Assembly: GCF_003363015.1 (NCBI RefSeq)
Contig: NZ_QRAP01000001.1
Coordinates: 977,162-1,041,161, forward strand
Reading direction: 5' to 3'
Length of the DNA stretch: 64,000 nt
Origin: Enterobacillus tribolii
GTDB taxonomy: Bacteria; Pseudomonadota; Gammaproteobacteria; Enterobacterales; Enterobacteriaceae
Part shown: piece by piece, positions 27,083 through 35,213 of the stretch
Position numbering within the stretch: the stretch's first letter is position 1
Layout of the letters: each line of letters opens with the position of its first letter
Program-made: the position numbers and the translations under genes
Notes under the pieces: generated by a model
Seen by the model: only the letters and a program-made list of their open reading frames with translations
Databases searched by the model: none
What the model was told of the DNA's origin: nothing

Positions 27083-27429
27083 CCCCTCTTTTTGTCGCCG
27101 CTCTCGCTATATTGCGGGAGCTGCCTGAGCAACTTGCTGGCTAACAAAATTCCAGTATGGACCTGCTGTAAATCATCAACACGGGATTCTTTCGTTAGCA
27201 GTTGAATCGTTTGATATTCCGTAAACCGGAAATTACATACTAGTTGGTTTGTCTCCGCCAGTTTAACCATTTGGGGCAAAGCAAGCTCCCCAATCATTGT
27301 TGCTACTTTTTCGTCAACACCCAGCCGGAACATTGCTGAAGCTTTTTCTTCATGAATTAAACGCTGTGCCAATAATAAATATGACAAATTAATGTCATAT
27401 ATGTGTTTAAGCGTGTCAGAGGTCGTCAT
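27079..27429 (-). CDS. flhD: FlhD, flagellar master regulator subunit
   Basis: 116 residues, full length. [20 protein letters not shown] begins the conserved dimer-forming helices, and [20 protein letters not shown] holds the DNA-interaction helix-turn-helix area. It forms the FlhD4C2 complex with FlhC. A long AT-rich upstream region containing a perfect CRP palindrome about 235 bp before the start agrees with cAMP-CRP activation, known in E. coli at similar distance. Confidence 0.98.
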   Translation of the reverse strand: MTTSDTLKHIYDINLSYLLLAQRLIHEEKASAMFRLGVDEKVATMIGELALPQMVKLAETNQLVCNFRFTEYQTIQLLTKESRVDDLQQVHTGILLASKLLRQLPQYSESGDKKRG

Positions 27430-28298
27430 TATTTCATCCTAATTAGCTTAGTAAACGCCGCTTATATTGGCGGCGTTTTATCTTGCTATGGAGTCGGACA
27501 TATAACGTTTAGCATTGATAATGCTACATATGACTGGCAGAGGTTCTCCGCCTTATGCTTCCATGCCATCTTCAACAATAGAGATAATTCCTAATATTGT
27601 GTAACAATACCCTTTAATCAACCACCTACACAATCTAATCGCGTACGTGAATTGGGGATTATGTGATCTAAATCACAAAATTGCAAGCTATTTGCTTTCT
27701 ATTCAACCGCCGAAAAAACATTAATTTAACTTATCTGTCTTTAAGTTAAATCACTTCGTTAATTATTTTTTCTTTTCTTCTTTCAATAATCATACAGATT
27801 GGAATGTATTATTACCATGGCAATTATTTATTTATAAATGGCAATAAATCCCGCTATTACACAAACTTTCAAAATATAAATCCGGTTTTTTTTGATTGCA
27901 TATATCAAAACTAAAGTTCCCTTTCCTCTCATTTCCCTTAACGGCACAAACGTTAAATAAAAAATCATTAAAAAATTATCTATGGCAATAAGGCAAAATT
28001 TAACCAATGTCACCCTGGCAATGGAAAAAACGTCTCATCCATTATTAATTAATGCTTGACATGCTTACATTCTCTAAGTTAGAGGCCTAAGATGAATCAA
28101 TTATAAATATTTATTTACCACTTCACATTGGAAATAGTTCACTAAATAATGCTAATTATCGCTTATATTTTGAGCTAAATTTCAACCATATCAACGCAAA
28201 GGGAGAGATAAATCGTGCCCTTTTCCGGCGGTCATTACCCCCATGACAACAAAATTCGCTACTCTATCTGATATCCGGATAGCTGCAGGAGCTTCGTT
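27430..28298. other. Long AT-rich divergent control region between flhD and the yqhD-like gene
   Basis: 869 bp with no convincing gene; a 61-codon minus-strand frame at 27828-28013 lacks a ribosome-binding site and looks accidental. Large flhDC upstream regions are usual because many regulators (CRP, H-NS, RcsB, OmpR in relatives) act there. The only site I can name is the CRP palindrome at 27662. Repeated A/T runs at 27700-28190 would suit H-NS binding. Confidence 0.6.
27662..27677. promoter_or_regulatory. CRP (cAMP receptor protein) binding site upstream of flhDC
   Basis: TGTGATCTAAATCACA is a perfect TGTGA-N6-TCACA palindrome. It is centred about 240 bp before flhD, close to the arrangement of the E. 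coli flhDC promoter, where CRP binds around -72 and the leader is about 200 nt long. A possible -10 TATTGT is at 27605-27610 on the minus strand. Confidence 0.85.
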
Positions 28299-29453
28299 AT
28301 GTTCAACTTTGACTATTACAACCCGACACGCATCCTCTTCGGCGGTGAACGCATTGCCGACGTCGGCAAACACATCCCTGAAGATGCACGCGTGTTGATC
28401 ACCTACGGCGGCGGCAGCGCCAAAAAATACGGAACGCTGGAGGAGGTGAAAAAGGCTCTCGCCCCGCGCGATGTGCTGGAATTCGGCGGTATCGAAGCGA
28501 ATCCCCGTCTTGATACGCTGCTGGGTGCGGCGCGGCTGGCAAAAGAAAAGCAGGTGGATTTTCTGCTGGCGGTGGGCGGAGGTTCGGTGATCGACGGAAC
28601 GAAATTTATCGCCGCTGCCGCCCACTACTCCGGTGATGCCTGGAAAATGTGGACGGACAAATTATCGCCCGAACGGGTGCTTCCTCTCGGGTGCGTACTG
28701 ACGCTGCCCGCCACCGGCTCAGAGATGAACGCCACCGCTGTCGTCAGCAACCCCGCGCGGGCGGCGAAAGTAGGCTACAAACACCCGTCACTGTTCCCCC
28801 GCTTCGCCGTACTGGACCCGCACAAGTCTTTCACGCTTCCGCCGCGGCAGATTGCCAACGGCGTCGTGGATGCGTTTGTTCACGTCACAGAACAATATTT
28901 GACCTATCCCGTTTATGGCAAAGTTCAGGACCGCTTCGCGGAGGGGCTGCTGCTGACGCTGGTGGAAGAAGGTCCGCTCACGCTCACGGAGCCGGAAAAC
29001 TACGACGCGCGGGCCAGCGTAATGTGGGCCGCAACGCTGGCGCTTAACGGCCTGATCGGCGCCGGCGTTCCACAGGATTGGGCGACGCACCGCATCGGCC
29101 ACCAGCTTACCGCGCTCTATAACCTGGACCACGCCCAAACGCTGGCGGTGCTGCTTCCTTCAGTATTGCAGGTGCAAAAAGCCGACAAGCAGCTCAAGCT
29201 GGCGCAGTTTGCCGAACGCGTCTGGGGCATCCGCGACGGTAACGAAGAACAAAAGGCGCAAGCCGCCATCGGGAAAACCCGCGACTTTTTTGAAGACATG
29301 GGGCTGAAGACCCGTCTCAGCGCTTACGGCATCGCCGAAGACGCTATTGATAAAGTCCTGGATAACCTGGAGCGCCTTGGCGTGCTGCCGCTGGGCGAAC
29401 GCGGCGACATCGACAAAACCGCCGCCCGGCGGATTCTCAGCATGAGCTATTAA
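28299..29453 (+). CDS. yqhD: YqhD-like NADPH-dependent iron-containing alcohol/aldehyde dehydrogenase
   Basis: 384 residues, co-linear with E. coli YqhD (387). The NADP-binding N-terminal half shows VLITYGGGSAKKYG and LLAVGGGSVIDGTKFIAAAA; the GGGS motif is the cofactor loop. The C-terminal helical half has the metal ligands: Asp and His in VVDAFVHVTEQY, then His residues in THRIGHQL and YNLDHAQTLAVLL. YqhD reduces toxic short aldehydes (butanal, acrolein, malondialdehyde) with NADPH. CAGGAG precedes the ATG. The YqhC regulator that neighbours yqhD in E. coli is absent; here the gene has been placed between flhDC and uspC. Confidence 0.92.
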   Translation: MFNFDYYNPTRILFGGERIADVGKHIPEDARVLITYGGGSAKKYGTLEEVKKALAPRDVLEFGGIEANPRLDTLLGAARLAKEKQVDFLLAVGGGSVIDGTKFIAAAAHYSGDAWKMWTDKLSPERVLPLGCVLTLPATGSEMNATAVVSNPARAAKVGYKHPSLFPRFAVLDPHKSFTLPPRQIANGVVDAFVHVTEQYLTYPVYGKVQDRFAEGLLLTLVEEGPLTLTEPENYDARASVMWAATLALNGLIGAGVPQDWATHRIGHQLTALYNLDHAQTLAVLLPSVLQVQKADKQLKLAQFAERVWGIRDGNEEQKAQAAIGKTRDFFEDMGLKTRLSAYGIAEDAIDKVLDNLERLGVLPLGERGDIDKTAARRILSMSY

Positions 29454-29786
29454 TGCGGTTACCGCGGGGTGAACGCCGAAGCCCCGCGGCTTAATTATAT
29501 GCGGCCGCATTCCCCCGGCGATTGCATACAGTTAAAGAATAACCCCGATGCGGGAACACCAGCGATAAATGTCGTCATGCGCGGATTAAATGTGATGAAA
29601 ACCATGGTTATTTCTCTTGTCGCTTATTCACGGACAGATTATCATTTGTCCATATCAGCAATCCGGTTTTATTAGTAATCTGGTTATAAAACAATCTGAA
29701 GTACCCGTTTCCCGTTGATGAATCAGCGCGATTCTTGCGTGCTGATTCTTTATATTCTTCCTACACCGATTTTGTGGCATACGTAA
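29454..29786. other. Intergenic region upstream of the Hha-like gene
   Basis: About 330 bp. Apart from the hairpin at its left end I see no supported gene; a 68-codon frame at 29469-29675 overlaps that hairpin and has no ribosome-binding site. The right half is AT-rich and should hold the hha-like promoter. Confidence 0.45.
29462..29497 (+). terminator. Terminator-like hairpin after the yqhD-like gene
   Basis: CCGCGGGG, 12-base loop, CCCCGCGG just past the stop, followed by CTTAATTAT. The stem is strong but the T-run is poor. Confidence 0.5.
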
Positions 29787-29999
29787 ATGAAAGCGATTGA
29801 TTACCTGATGATTTTCCGTAAATGTTCTAACTCAGACAGTTTAGAGAAACTCTATGATAAGTTGAATTATTCTATTGATAACTCAAATGAAATGTCTGAA
29901 ATGTATCGGGCTGCGGACCACCGCCGCGCGGAATTAGTTGCCGGAAAATACTTTGACTTAGGCAAAATACCTAAATCACTTTGGGCGCAAGTTTTCTAA
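29787..29999 (+). CDS. Hha/YmoA-family nucleoid-associated modulator
   Basis: 70 residues, the size of Hha (72) and YmoA (67). Characteristic blocks are all present: [20 protein letters not shown] (Hha: TDYLMRLRRCQTIDTLE), the central [19 protein letters not shown] (Hha: AADHRLAELTMNK) and a terminal [11 protein letters not shown] (Hha: KIPSSVWKFI). These small proteins bind H-NS and help silence horizontally acquired AT-rich genes; Hha is named for control of the type I-secreted hemolysin. The copy is AT-rich. It lies between the yqhD-like gene and uspC, not beside tomB as chromosomal hha usually does, so it is probably an extra paralogue. Confidence 0.88.
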   Translation: MKAIDYLMIFRKCSNSDSLEKLYDKLNYSIDNSNEMSEMYRAADHRRAELVAGKYFDLGKIPKSLWAQVF

Positions 30000-30173
30000 T
30001 TTTTTTATTTTACCTATAAATAATTGACGCTATCGGAATGAGACATCTCTGGCATTCCTGTACGTAGTTTATAAGCAAAAAAAGCGATTCAACGCCGGTT
30101 TCGGAATGAACGTGATTTTCGCCACATCTCGTGGCCGGCTTATTCTATACTCTGTAGTGACTATGTCGTTAGA

Positions 30174-30299
30174 ATGCCGTTAGTTGAATCGCTAGCAAGA
30201 TTATTAGTAAAAAATGAACCGTTAGTCGCGCTGGTGGCGATAAGCAAGTCGTTAAAAACTAACGGCCTCTATGAACTGATGAATGGAGGCAAGCAATGA
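30174..30299 (+). CDS. Possible 41-residue upstream ORF coupled to uspC
   Basis: A short frame beginning MPLVESLARLLVKNEPLVAL and ending LMNGGKQ, whose stop overlaps the uspC start (ATGA). The overlap and a fully open frame suggest translational coupling, but no ribosome-binding site precedes its ATG. It could be a leader peptide, a tiny protein, or chance. Confidence 0.3.
   Translation: MPLVESLARLLVKNEPLVALVAISKSLKTNGLYELMNGGKQ
30177..30265 (+). repeat. Repeated CCGTTAGT with an inverted copy in the uspC leader
   Basis: CCGTTAGT occurs at 30177-30184 and 30219-30226; its complement ACTAACGG is at 30258-30265. Either direct copy can pair with the inverted one, giving two mutually exclusive hairpins shortly before the uspC ribosome-binding site (GGAGG at about 30285). 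Confidence 0.4.
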
Positions 30300-30715
30300 G
30301 TTACAGGAATGTGTTAGTGGCCGTAGCTCAGGCGCCCGACAGCATACGGCTGCTGGAAAAAGCCGTCGCCATCGCCCGCCCCTATTCCGGCACGATTTCA
30401 CTGATTACGCTATGCAATGAGCCGGACCTTTGCTCCAGCTTCGCAGGCCCGATGCTCGGCGATCTGCGGCGCCTGCTGCACGAGGAAGCCGAACTTTTTC
30501 TCCAGCAGCTCATCGATCAGGTCGATTATCCCATCGAAAAAACGCTGATTTGCAGCGGCGAGCTGGGTGATTGTATCGTCTATGCCTGCCAGCAAAATCC
30601 GGTCGATCTGGTGATCTGCGGAAACCACGGCGAAAAACTATTAAAGCGGATGCTGAATTCAGCGACGCTGGTGATCGATAAAACACGTACCGACGTGCTT
30701 ATCGTGCCGTTGTAG
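30296..30715 (+). CDS. uspC: UspC-like universal stress protein
   Basis: 139 residues, single Usp domain. The opening SYRNVLVAVAQAPDSIRLLEKAVAIARP and closing DLVICGNHGEKLLKRM / RTDVLIVPL match E. coli UspC closely, including the ICGNH variant that replaces the usual ATP-loop glycines. E. coli uspC is also the neighbour of flhDC, so both sequence and place agree. UspC supports survival after stress and in E. coli affects motility and adhesion. The start has an ideal GGAGG six bases upstream. Two insertions (yqhD-like, hha-like) separate it from flhD here. Confidence 0.93.
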   Translation: MSYRNVLVAVAQAPDSIRLLEKAVAIARPYSGTISLITLCNEPDLCSSFAGPMLGDLRRLLHEEAELFLQQLIDQVDYPIEKTLICSGELGDCIVYACQQNPVDLVICGNHGEKLLKRMLNSATLVIDKTRTDVLIVPL

Positions 30716-30819
30716 CTATCTACAGCATCTACCGCTGTTACACCGCTGGCCCAGTAACTGCCCCTCGCTGCGCCGCATTGACGTCACGGTTATTGATGCC
30801 GCCGTGAAAACCATGCAAT

Positions 30820-30844
30820 AAAAAAGGGAGGCAAAAGCCTCCCC
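30820..30844 (-). terminator. Intrinsic terminator of the wzz-like gene
   Basis: On the minus strand: GGGAGGC, TTTT loop, GCCTCCC, then six Ts. It begins 30 bp past the wzz stop. Confidence 0.88.
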
Positions 30845-30872
30845 TGAATAAAGTGTACAAGCGCGGTATCAG

Positions 30873-31964
30873 TTACACCCCGTTCGCCTTCCGGTATCCT
30901 TTGATCATGTTGCGCATCAGCACGATGCCCGCCCCAAGCACGCCGCCAATCAGCACGGACAAAACCAGCACCAGCGCTTTTTTCGGGCTGTCCTTCGTGA
31001 CCGGTAAATCCGGCGTCTGCAAGTAACTGAAAACGCCGAACTCCCCTTTCTGCAGCTTAAACTCTTTTACCATCAGGTAAGATTGCTGTGCGTCGTAGTA
31101 AACCTGATCGAAAGAGAGCGGGCGGGAGCTTTCATTGGCAATCATCGCCCGCAGCGCCGGCGCGCCCAGCAAAAACAGCGTATCGTCAGACAACGTTTCC
31201 GCCTGGCTGACCTTCACGTCTTCAACGTTTGACGCCTCGGCCACCTTCAGCGCTTCCTTCAGCACCGCGATGCGGTCCTGCTTTTTCACTTCGGCAACCT
31301 GCTCCTGGGTTTTCAGCACATGCTCCAGCTCGCTCAGCTGTACCGCCAAACGGCTGCGAACGTCATCATGCAGTTCGCTCCCCGTCGCGCTCGCCACCTG
31401 CTGAATGTAACCGTTCAGCATTTTCTGCGCGCTGTCCGGCTTATCCGCGGTAAAGCTTATCTGAATCACATCAGGCTGATCCTTACTGACCGGCGCCATG
31501 CTGAACTGGCTCAGCATATGATCCAGAATCTTTCCGCGCTCCGTCTCTGTCGGCTCGGCGTTTTTGGTCAACTGACTTTTGAAGTAATCGGAACCCAGCA
31601 GATATTCCGTCTGCTGATCGGTGGAGGAAAGGCCGACGACGAACTCGCGGAAAACCCGGCGACGCTGTTCGTCCATGCTGACATTGTCCTGCGGCGACAG
31701 TTTATACAATACGTTCATCGCCGCATCGTAGTTTGCCAGTTGCCCGGCCCAGGGGCGCTGGATCAGTGCGGTGGAGGTCCATTTCTCCTGCGCGACCGCC
31801 AGATAACCGACGGCGGCAACCAACATGATGATGATGCAGATCAGGATGGTCGTCTTCCCCTTCCAGAGCTGAAACAAAAGGTCCAGAAGGTCAATCTCAT
31901 CGCTGTGAATGGTAGACGGCTTATCATTTTCATTTAATAACCTGACTCTGTTTTGCTGAGACAT
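30873..31964 (-). CDS. Wzz/FepE-type polysaccharide chain-length regulator
   Basis: 363 residues from ATG at 31964 (GGA lies just upstream; a longer frame from 32000 has no site). A cytoplasmic N-terminus with EIDLLDLLFQLWKGK leads into membrane helix 1 (TTILICIIIMLVAAVGYLAV). A large periplasmic coiled-coil region follows, then the Pro-rich LQTPDLPVTKDSPKK and membrane helix 2 (LVLVLSVLIGGVLGAGIVL). This is the PCP1 layout of WzzB and FepE, ring-forming proteins that set O-antigen chain length with Wzy. Its length is close to FepE (very long chains). No O-antigen genes are in the window. An ops-like element lies about 350 bp upstream. Confidence 0.92.
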   Translation of the reverse strand: MSQQNRVRLLNENDKPSTIHSDEIDLLDLLFQLWKGKTTILICIIIMLVAAVGYLAVAQEKWTSTALIQRPWAGQLANYDAAMNVLYKLSPQDNVSMDEQRRRVFREFVVGLSSTDQQTEYLLGSDYFKSQLTKNAEPTETERGKILDHMLSQFSMAPVSKDQPDVIQISFTADKPDSAQKMLNGYIQQVASATGSELHDDVRSRLAVQLSELEHVLKTQEQVAEVKKQDRIAVLKEALKVAEASNVEDVKVSQAETLSDDTLFLLGAPALRAMIANESSRPLSFDQVYYDAQQSYLMVKEFKLQKGEFGVFSYLQTPDLPVTKDSPKKALVLVLSVLIGGVLGAGIVLMRNMIKGYRKANGV

Positions 31965-32442
31965 AAAATTCCGTATTAATTTCAATACCAAGGCTGACAT
32001 CTTCCACCCTGCGATCAGAATCGCCTGAAGAAGTGCTCACAGTTGCAGACAACCTCTATACTGGTCAAAAATCACCCGCCCTTATACATGAACACGTTAG
32101 GGCGCAATATCAAATGTAACAATCGCGGACATTATACGCACTGGGAGAGAATTGTCATTTTAACAATCCAGAATATTGGTATTCAGATCATACTGAGAAA
32201 AAGAAAAACCGCATGAATAAGAAAATGCGCCATTCATAGTAATATAGCTAATACTTTTTTTGGGTTGTTTCATATTGGCGACACCATTACTTTGAGCCAG
32301 TTCAAATATTTTGAACGCTACCACCATCTTTATTCGCTAACTTCCTGCGCCGCTATCCCTTACGATTAACGGTATAGACATGTCCGAGGCCGCCGCACCC
32401 TATTATACCGGCGTCGGTCCGGCATCAACGGAGGCACATACA
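31965..32442. other. Divergent promoter region between wzz-like gene and pirin
   Basis: About 480 bp, AT-rich in the middle. No gene is supported. It contains the ops-like sequence at 32314-32325 and, beside it, the palindrome TTCAAATATTTTGAA (32301-32315). Confidence 0.5.
32314..32325 (-). promoter_or_regulatory. ops/JUMPstart-like element upstream of the wzz-like gene
   Basis: Minus strand GGTGGTAGCGTT differs at one base from the ops core GGCGGTAGCGT that recruits RfaH to elongating polymerase. It is about 350 bp upstream of a surface-polysaccharide gene and correctly oriented. The wider JUMPstart context is not clearly conserved. Confidence 0.45.
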
Positions 32443-33303
32443 ATGCACAATCTGAAACAACGCGCCATCACCCGAATTATTCCGGCCATAGCCACGCAGG
32501 ACGGCGCGGGCGTGAAGCTGAAACGCGCCCTGGGACAAAGCCAGTCGGCGGATTCCCGCCTTGACCCGTACCTGATGATGGACGTCTTTTTCAGCGACAA
32601 TCCTGACGATTATATCGCCGGATTTCCCAGCCATCCGCACCGCGGTTTTGAAACCATCACCTATATGCTGGAAGGGCATATGCTGCATCAGGATCATCTG
32701 GGGAATAAAGGCGATCTGAAAACCGGCGGCATTCAATGGATGACGGCGGGACGGGGGGTTATTCACTCGGAAATGCCCCAGCAGACCGACGGCCAGATGC
32801 GTGGTTTTCAGATTTGGCTGAATTTACCGCGTGAAGAAAAAATGAAGCCGGCGTCGTACCAAAATATCGGCGCGGCGCAGCTTCCCGTTATCAGGCCGGC
32901 CGGCGGCGGGCGTATCGTGCTTATCGCCGGTTCGCTGACCATCGACGGGGAAACCTACAGCAGCCCGGTACAGGCCAAGCAGACCCAGCCGCTGATTGCC
33001 GACATCGCGCCGGAACCCGGTTCGGAGGTTCGCCTTCCCATCGTCAACGGCCTGAATGCCATGCTGTACGGCTTTGAAGGCGAGATCAGCGTTAACGGGC
33101 AGGTTCTGCCGCCAGACAGCAGCGCGGTACTCGGCGACGGCGATTTCGTCACCCTGAAAGCCGGCCCTGAAGGCGGACGGGCGATGCTGTTGGCCGGGAA
33201 ACCGCTGCATGAACCGGTCGTCCAGTACGGGCCGTTCGTGATGAATACGGCGGAAGAAATTCGTCAGGCTATCGACGATTATACCGCAGGCCGTTTTATC
33301 TGA
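32443..33303 (+). CDS. Pirin-family bicupin protein
   Basis: 286 residues from ATG at 32443, which has GGAGG eight bases upstream; a longer frame from 32380 lacks one. The N-terminal cupin has the pirin signature FPSHPHRGFETITYMLEGHM, followed by GGIQWMTAGRGVIHSEMPQ, together giving the His/Glu metal site. The second cupin covers the C-terminal half. Bacterial pirins such as YhhW act as quercetin dioxygenases in vitro; others regulate metabolism by protein contact. The physiological role here is unknown. It stands alone between the wzz-like gene and an esterase. Confidence 0.9.
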   Translation: MHNLKQRAITRIIPAIATQDGAGVKLKRALGQSQSADSRLDPYLMMDVFFSDNPDDYIAGFPSHPHRGFETITYMLEGHMLHQDHLGNKGDLKTGGIQWMTAGRGVIHSEMPQQTDGQMRGFQIWLNLPREEKMKPASYQNIGAAQLPVIRPAGGGRIVLIAGSLTIDGETYSSPVQAKQTQPLIADIAPEPGSEVRLPIVNGLNAMLYGFEGEISVNGQVLPPDSSAVLGDGDFVTLKAGPEGGRAMLLAGKPLHEPVVQYGPFVMNTAEEIRQAIDDYTAGRFI

Positions 33304-33315
33304 TCGGCGCTAAAA

Positions 33316-33347
33316 GGGGGGATTTATTCAATCGAAATAATCCTCCC
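33316..33347 (+). terminator. Terminator-like hairpin after pirin
   Basis: GGGGGGATTTATT pairs imperfectly with AAATAATCCTCCC a few bases past the stop, followed by TTATCAATTGTT. The stem has mismatches. Confidence 0.4.
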
Positions 33348-33507
33348 TTATCAATTGTTACACCTCGTGATTTACCTTATTTGCTAAACATCCTATCCAC
33401 CGGCATAAATCCCCGTTCGCCGATCACACTGAATAATCATCTTCAAAAGATAAGCGATAAGTATATTATGCCCATTATCAGCGGAAGATGATGGAAAGGA
33501 GCGGCCG

Positions 33508-34422
33508 ATGCCCAGTTTTAAAAGTTATCTCTATCGTTATTTCATCAAGCGTTATTTTGCGCGGAAGAAAGTCGTCGATATTAATGCTGAGCGACAGGAA
33601 TTGAACGCGTTAGGCGCGCGCTTGCCGCTGGCGCAAGAGGTGACCTCCCGCCCCGTTAATGCCGGAGGCACCGGAGGGGAATGGCTGCAACCGGCCAACG
33701 CCATTTCAGACGCCGCCATTCTTTACCTGCACGGCGGCGTTTACCTGATCGGTTCCTGCGACAGCCACCGCAGCATGGCCTCCTTTATTGCCCGCAGTTG
33801 CCGCATGCCGGTATTGCTGATTAATTACCGCCTGGCGCCGGAACACCCCTACCCGGCCGGTCTGGACGACGCAGAACAGGCGTTCGACTGGCTGATCGCC
33901 GAGCACCGCCTTCCCGCGCAACGCATTATCCTGATGGGCGACTCCGCCGGCGGCGGCATGGCGTTAGCCCTGGCGTTACGCCTGAAACGGCGAGGTCCGG
34001 GCGCACAGGCCGGCGCCGTAGTGGCGATGAGCCCGTGGACCGATCTTACGCTCTCCGGTGAAAGCGTCACCACCCGCCTGGCGCGCGACCCTTGCTTCTG
34101 CAAACTGCTGCCGCTGGCCAGCGGATATGTTGCGATGTACGCGGCGGATCACCCGCTGACCAATGAAGAAATCTCCCCGCTGTTCGGCGATCCCGCCGGG
34201 CTGCCCCCGTTGCTGCTTCAGGTCGGGGAGGATGAGATTCTGTATAATGACGCGCATGACTTCGCCCGCAACGCGCGAAACGCCGGCGTTGAGGTTACGT
34301 TTTCACCGTGGCGGGGAATGTGGCATGTCTGGCAGTGTCTGGTGCCGGGAATGAAGGAGTCACGTCAGGCAATTGAGGAAATCGGCCGTTTCTGCCGCGA
34401 AGTGATGGGTAACGACACGTAA
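33508..34422 (+). CDS. Alpha/beta hydrolase, hormone-sensitive-lipase (Aes-like) family
   Basis: 304 residues. The family IV oxyanion motif LYLHGGVYLIGS (HGG) is near 72-82, the nucleophile elbow ILMGDSAGGGMAL (GDSAGG) near 147, and YRLAPEHPYPAGLDDA lies between them, as in Aes-type esterases. The catalytic Asp is in LLQVGEDEILYND near 240 and the His in WRGMWHVWQ near 273. The N-terminal cap begins with basic residues and no signal peptide, so it is cytoplasmic. It would hydrolyse short-chain acyl esters; the natural substrate is unknown. AAGGAG precedes the start. Confidence 0.9.
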   Translation: MPSFKSYLYRYFIKRYFARKKVVDINAERQELNALGARLPLAQEVTSRPVNAGGTGGEWLQPANAISDAAILYLHGGVYLIGSCDSHRSMASFIARSCRMPVLLINYRLAPEHPYPAGLDDAEQAFDWLIAEHRLPAQRIILMGDSAGGGMALALALRLKRRGPGAQAGAVVAMSPWTDLTLSGESVTTRLARDPCFCKLLPLASGYVAMYAADHPLTNEEISPLFGDPAGLPPLLLQVGEDEILYNDAHDFARNARNAGVEVTFSPWRGMWHVWQCLVPGMKESRQAIEEIGRFCREVMGNDT

Positions 34423-34458
34423 TCCCGGCGCCGCAGGCGGGCACCGGGTCGCCGTGCA

Positions 34459-34941
34459 TTACAGGAAGTTCTTCGCCTGATTCAGCACGACATCACACAC
34501 TTTGGTCGTAGCCTTCTGCTTCAGGGACGACGTGACCGAACCCAGATTGTTCAAATCAACCTGCTTGCCGTCTTTCATATTGAGGATCCCGTTCAGACCA
34601 TCGGTATAGGGTTTACTTTCGGTCTGATCGCCCAACTTGCCCATCAGCTTGTCTTTTATCGCCGACACCTTGCTGTCCGTGGCGCTCAGCACGTTATTTT
34701 TCACGCAGTACTGCAACACGCCGCCCGCGTTGGTGATGCTGGATGACTGCAACGACGACGCATTGCTGCCCAACAGCGTTTTCAGCGTGCCGGACATCCC
34801 GGAAGCGCTTCCCGCCGCCGTTTCCGCGCCCTGCGTACCGGTCAGGCTTTTTACCGCGCCCAGCAAATCTGTCTGAGCGGCCCCCGCCCCCGTCGTTGCG
34901 AACAATAAGGCGACCATTAACGGTTTCATCAAAGACTTCAT
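34459..34941 (-). CDS. DUF2501 family periplasmic protein (YjjA-like)
   Basis: 160 residues from ATG at 34941, preceded by AGGAG. It has a signal peptide, MKSLMKPLMVALLFATTGAG with AA|Q as likely cleavage site. The mature protein is small, Ser/Gly/Leu-rich in its first half and ends in VCDVVLNQAKNFL. Two cysteines (in VLQYCVKNN and KVCDVV) could form a disulfide. The pattern matches DUF2501, the family of E. coli YjjA, whose function is not established. It is convergent with the esterase and divergent from the FtsI-like gene. Confidence 0.85.
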   Translation of the reverse strand: MKSLMKPLMVALLFATTGAGAAQTDLLGAVKSLTGTQGAETAAGSASGMSGTLKTLLGSNASSLQSSSITNAGGVLQYCVKNNVLSATDSKVSAIKDKLMGKLGDQTESKPYTDGLNGILNMKDGKQVDLNNLGSVTSSLKQKATTKVCDVVLNQAKNFL

Positions 34942-35213
34942 TCTTACTTGCTCCTGATACGATCGACAGCGATCATTTGCCATAATTATATGACACCGCT
35001 CACTCCCTCACCTTCGGCCTTTTCTGACTTCCCCTCCAAAATCGTACAGATCGTCGCCGTTGCCGCCGCCATTTTGTATAGAAATGTGTAATCCGTTGCA
35101 GTCGTTAGCCAATCACTAGCAAATGTTTCCCTGCGTACGTTTCTTGCGTCCGGCTGCTTTATAGTTGACGCCATCCGATCGTTCGTAATTACCCTTTGAT
35201 TAACGGCGAATTT

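Noticed and set aside
27828-28013. 61-codon frame in the flhDC upstream region
   Set aside because: AT-rich, no ribosome-binding site, and located in a known type of long control region.
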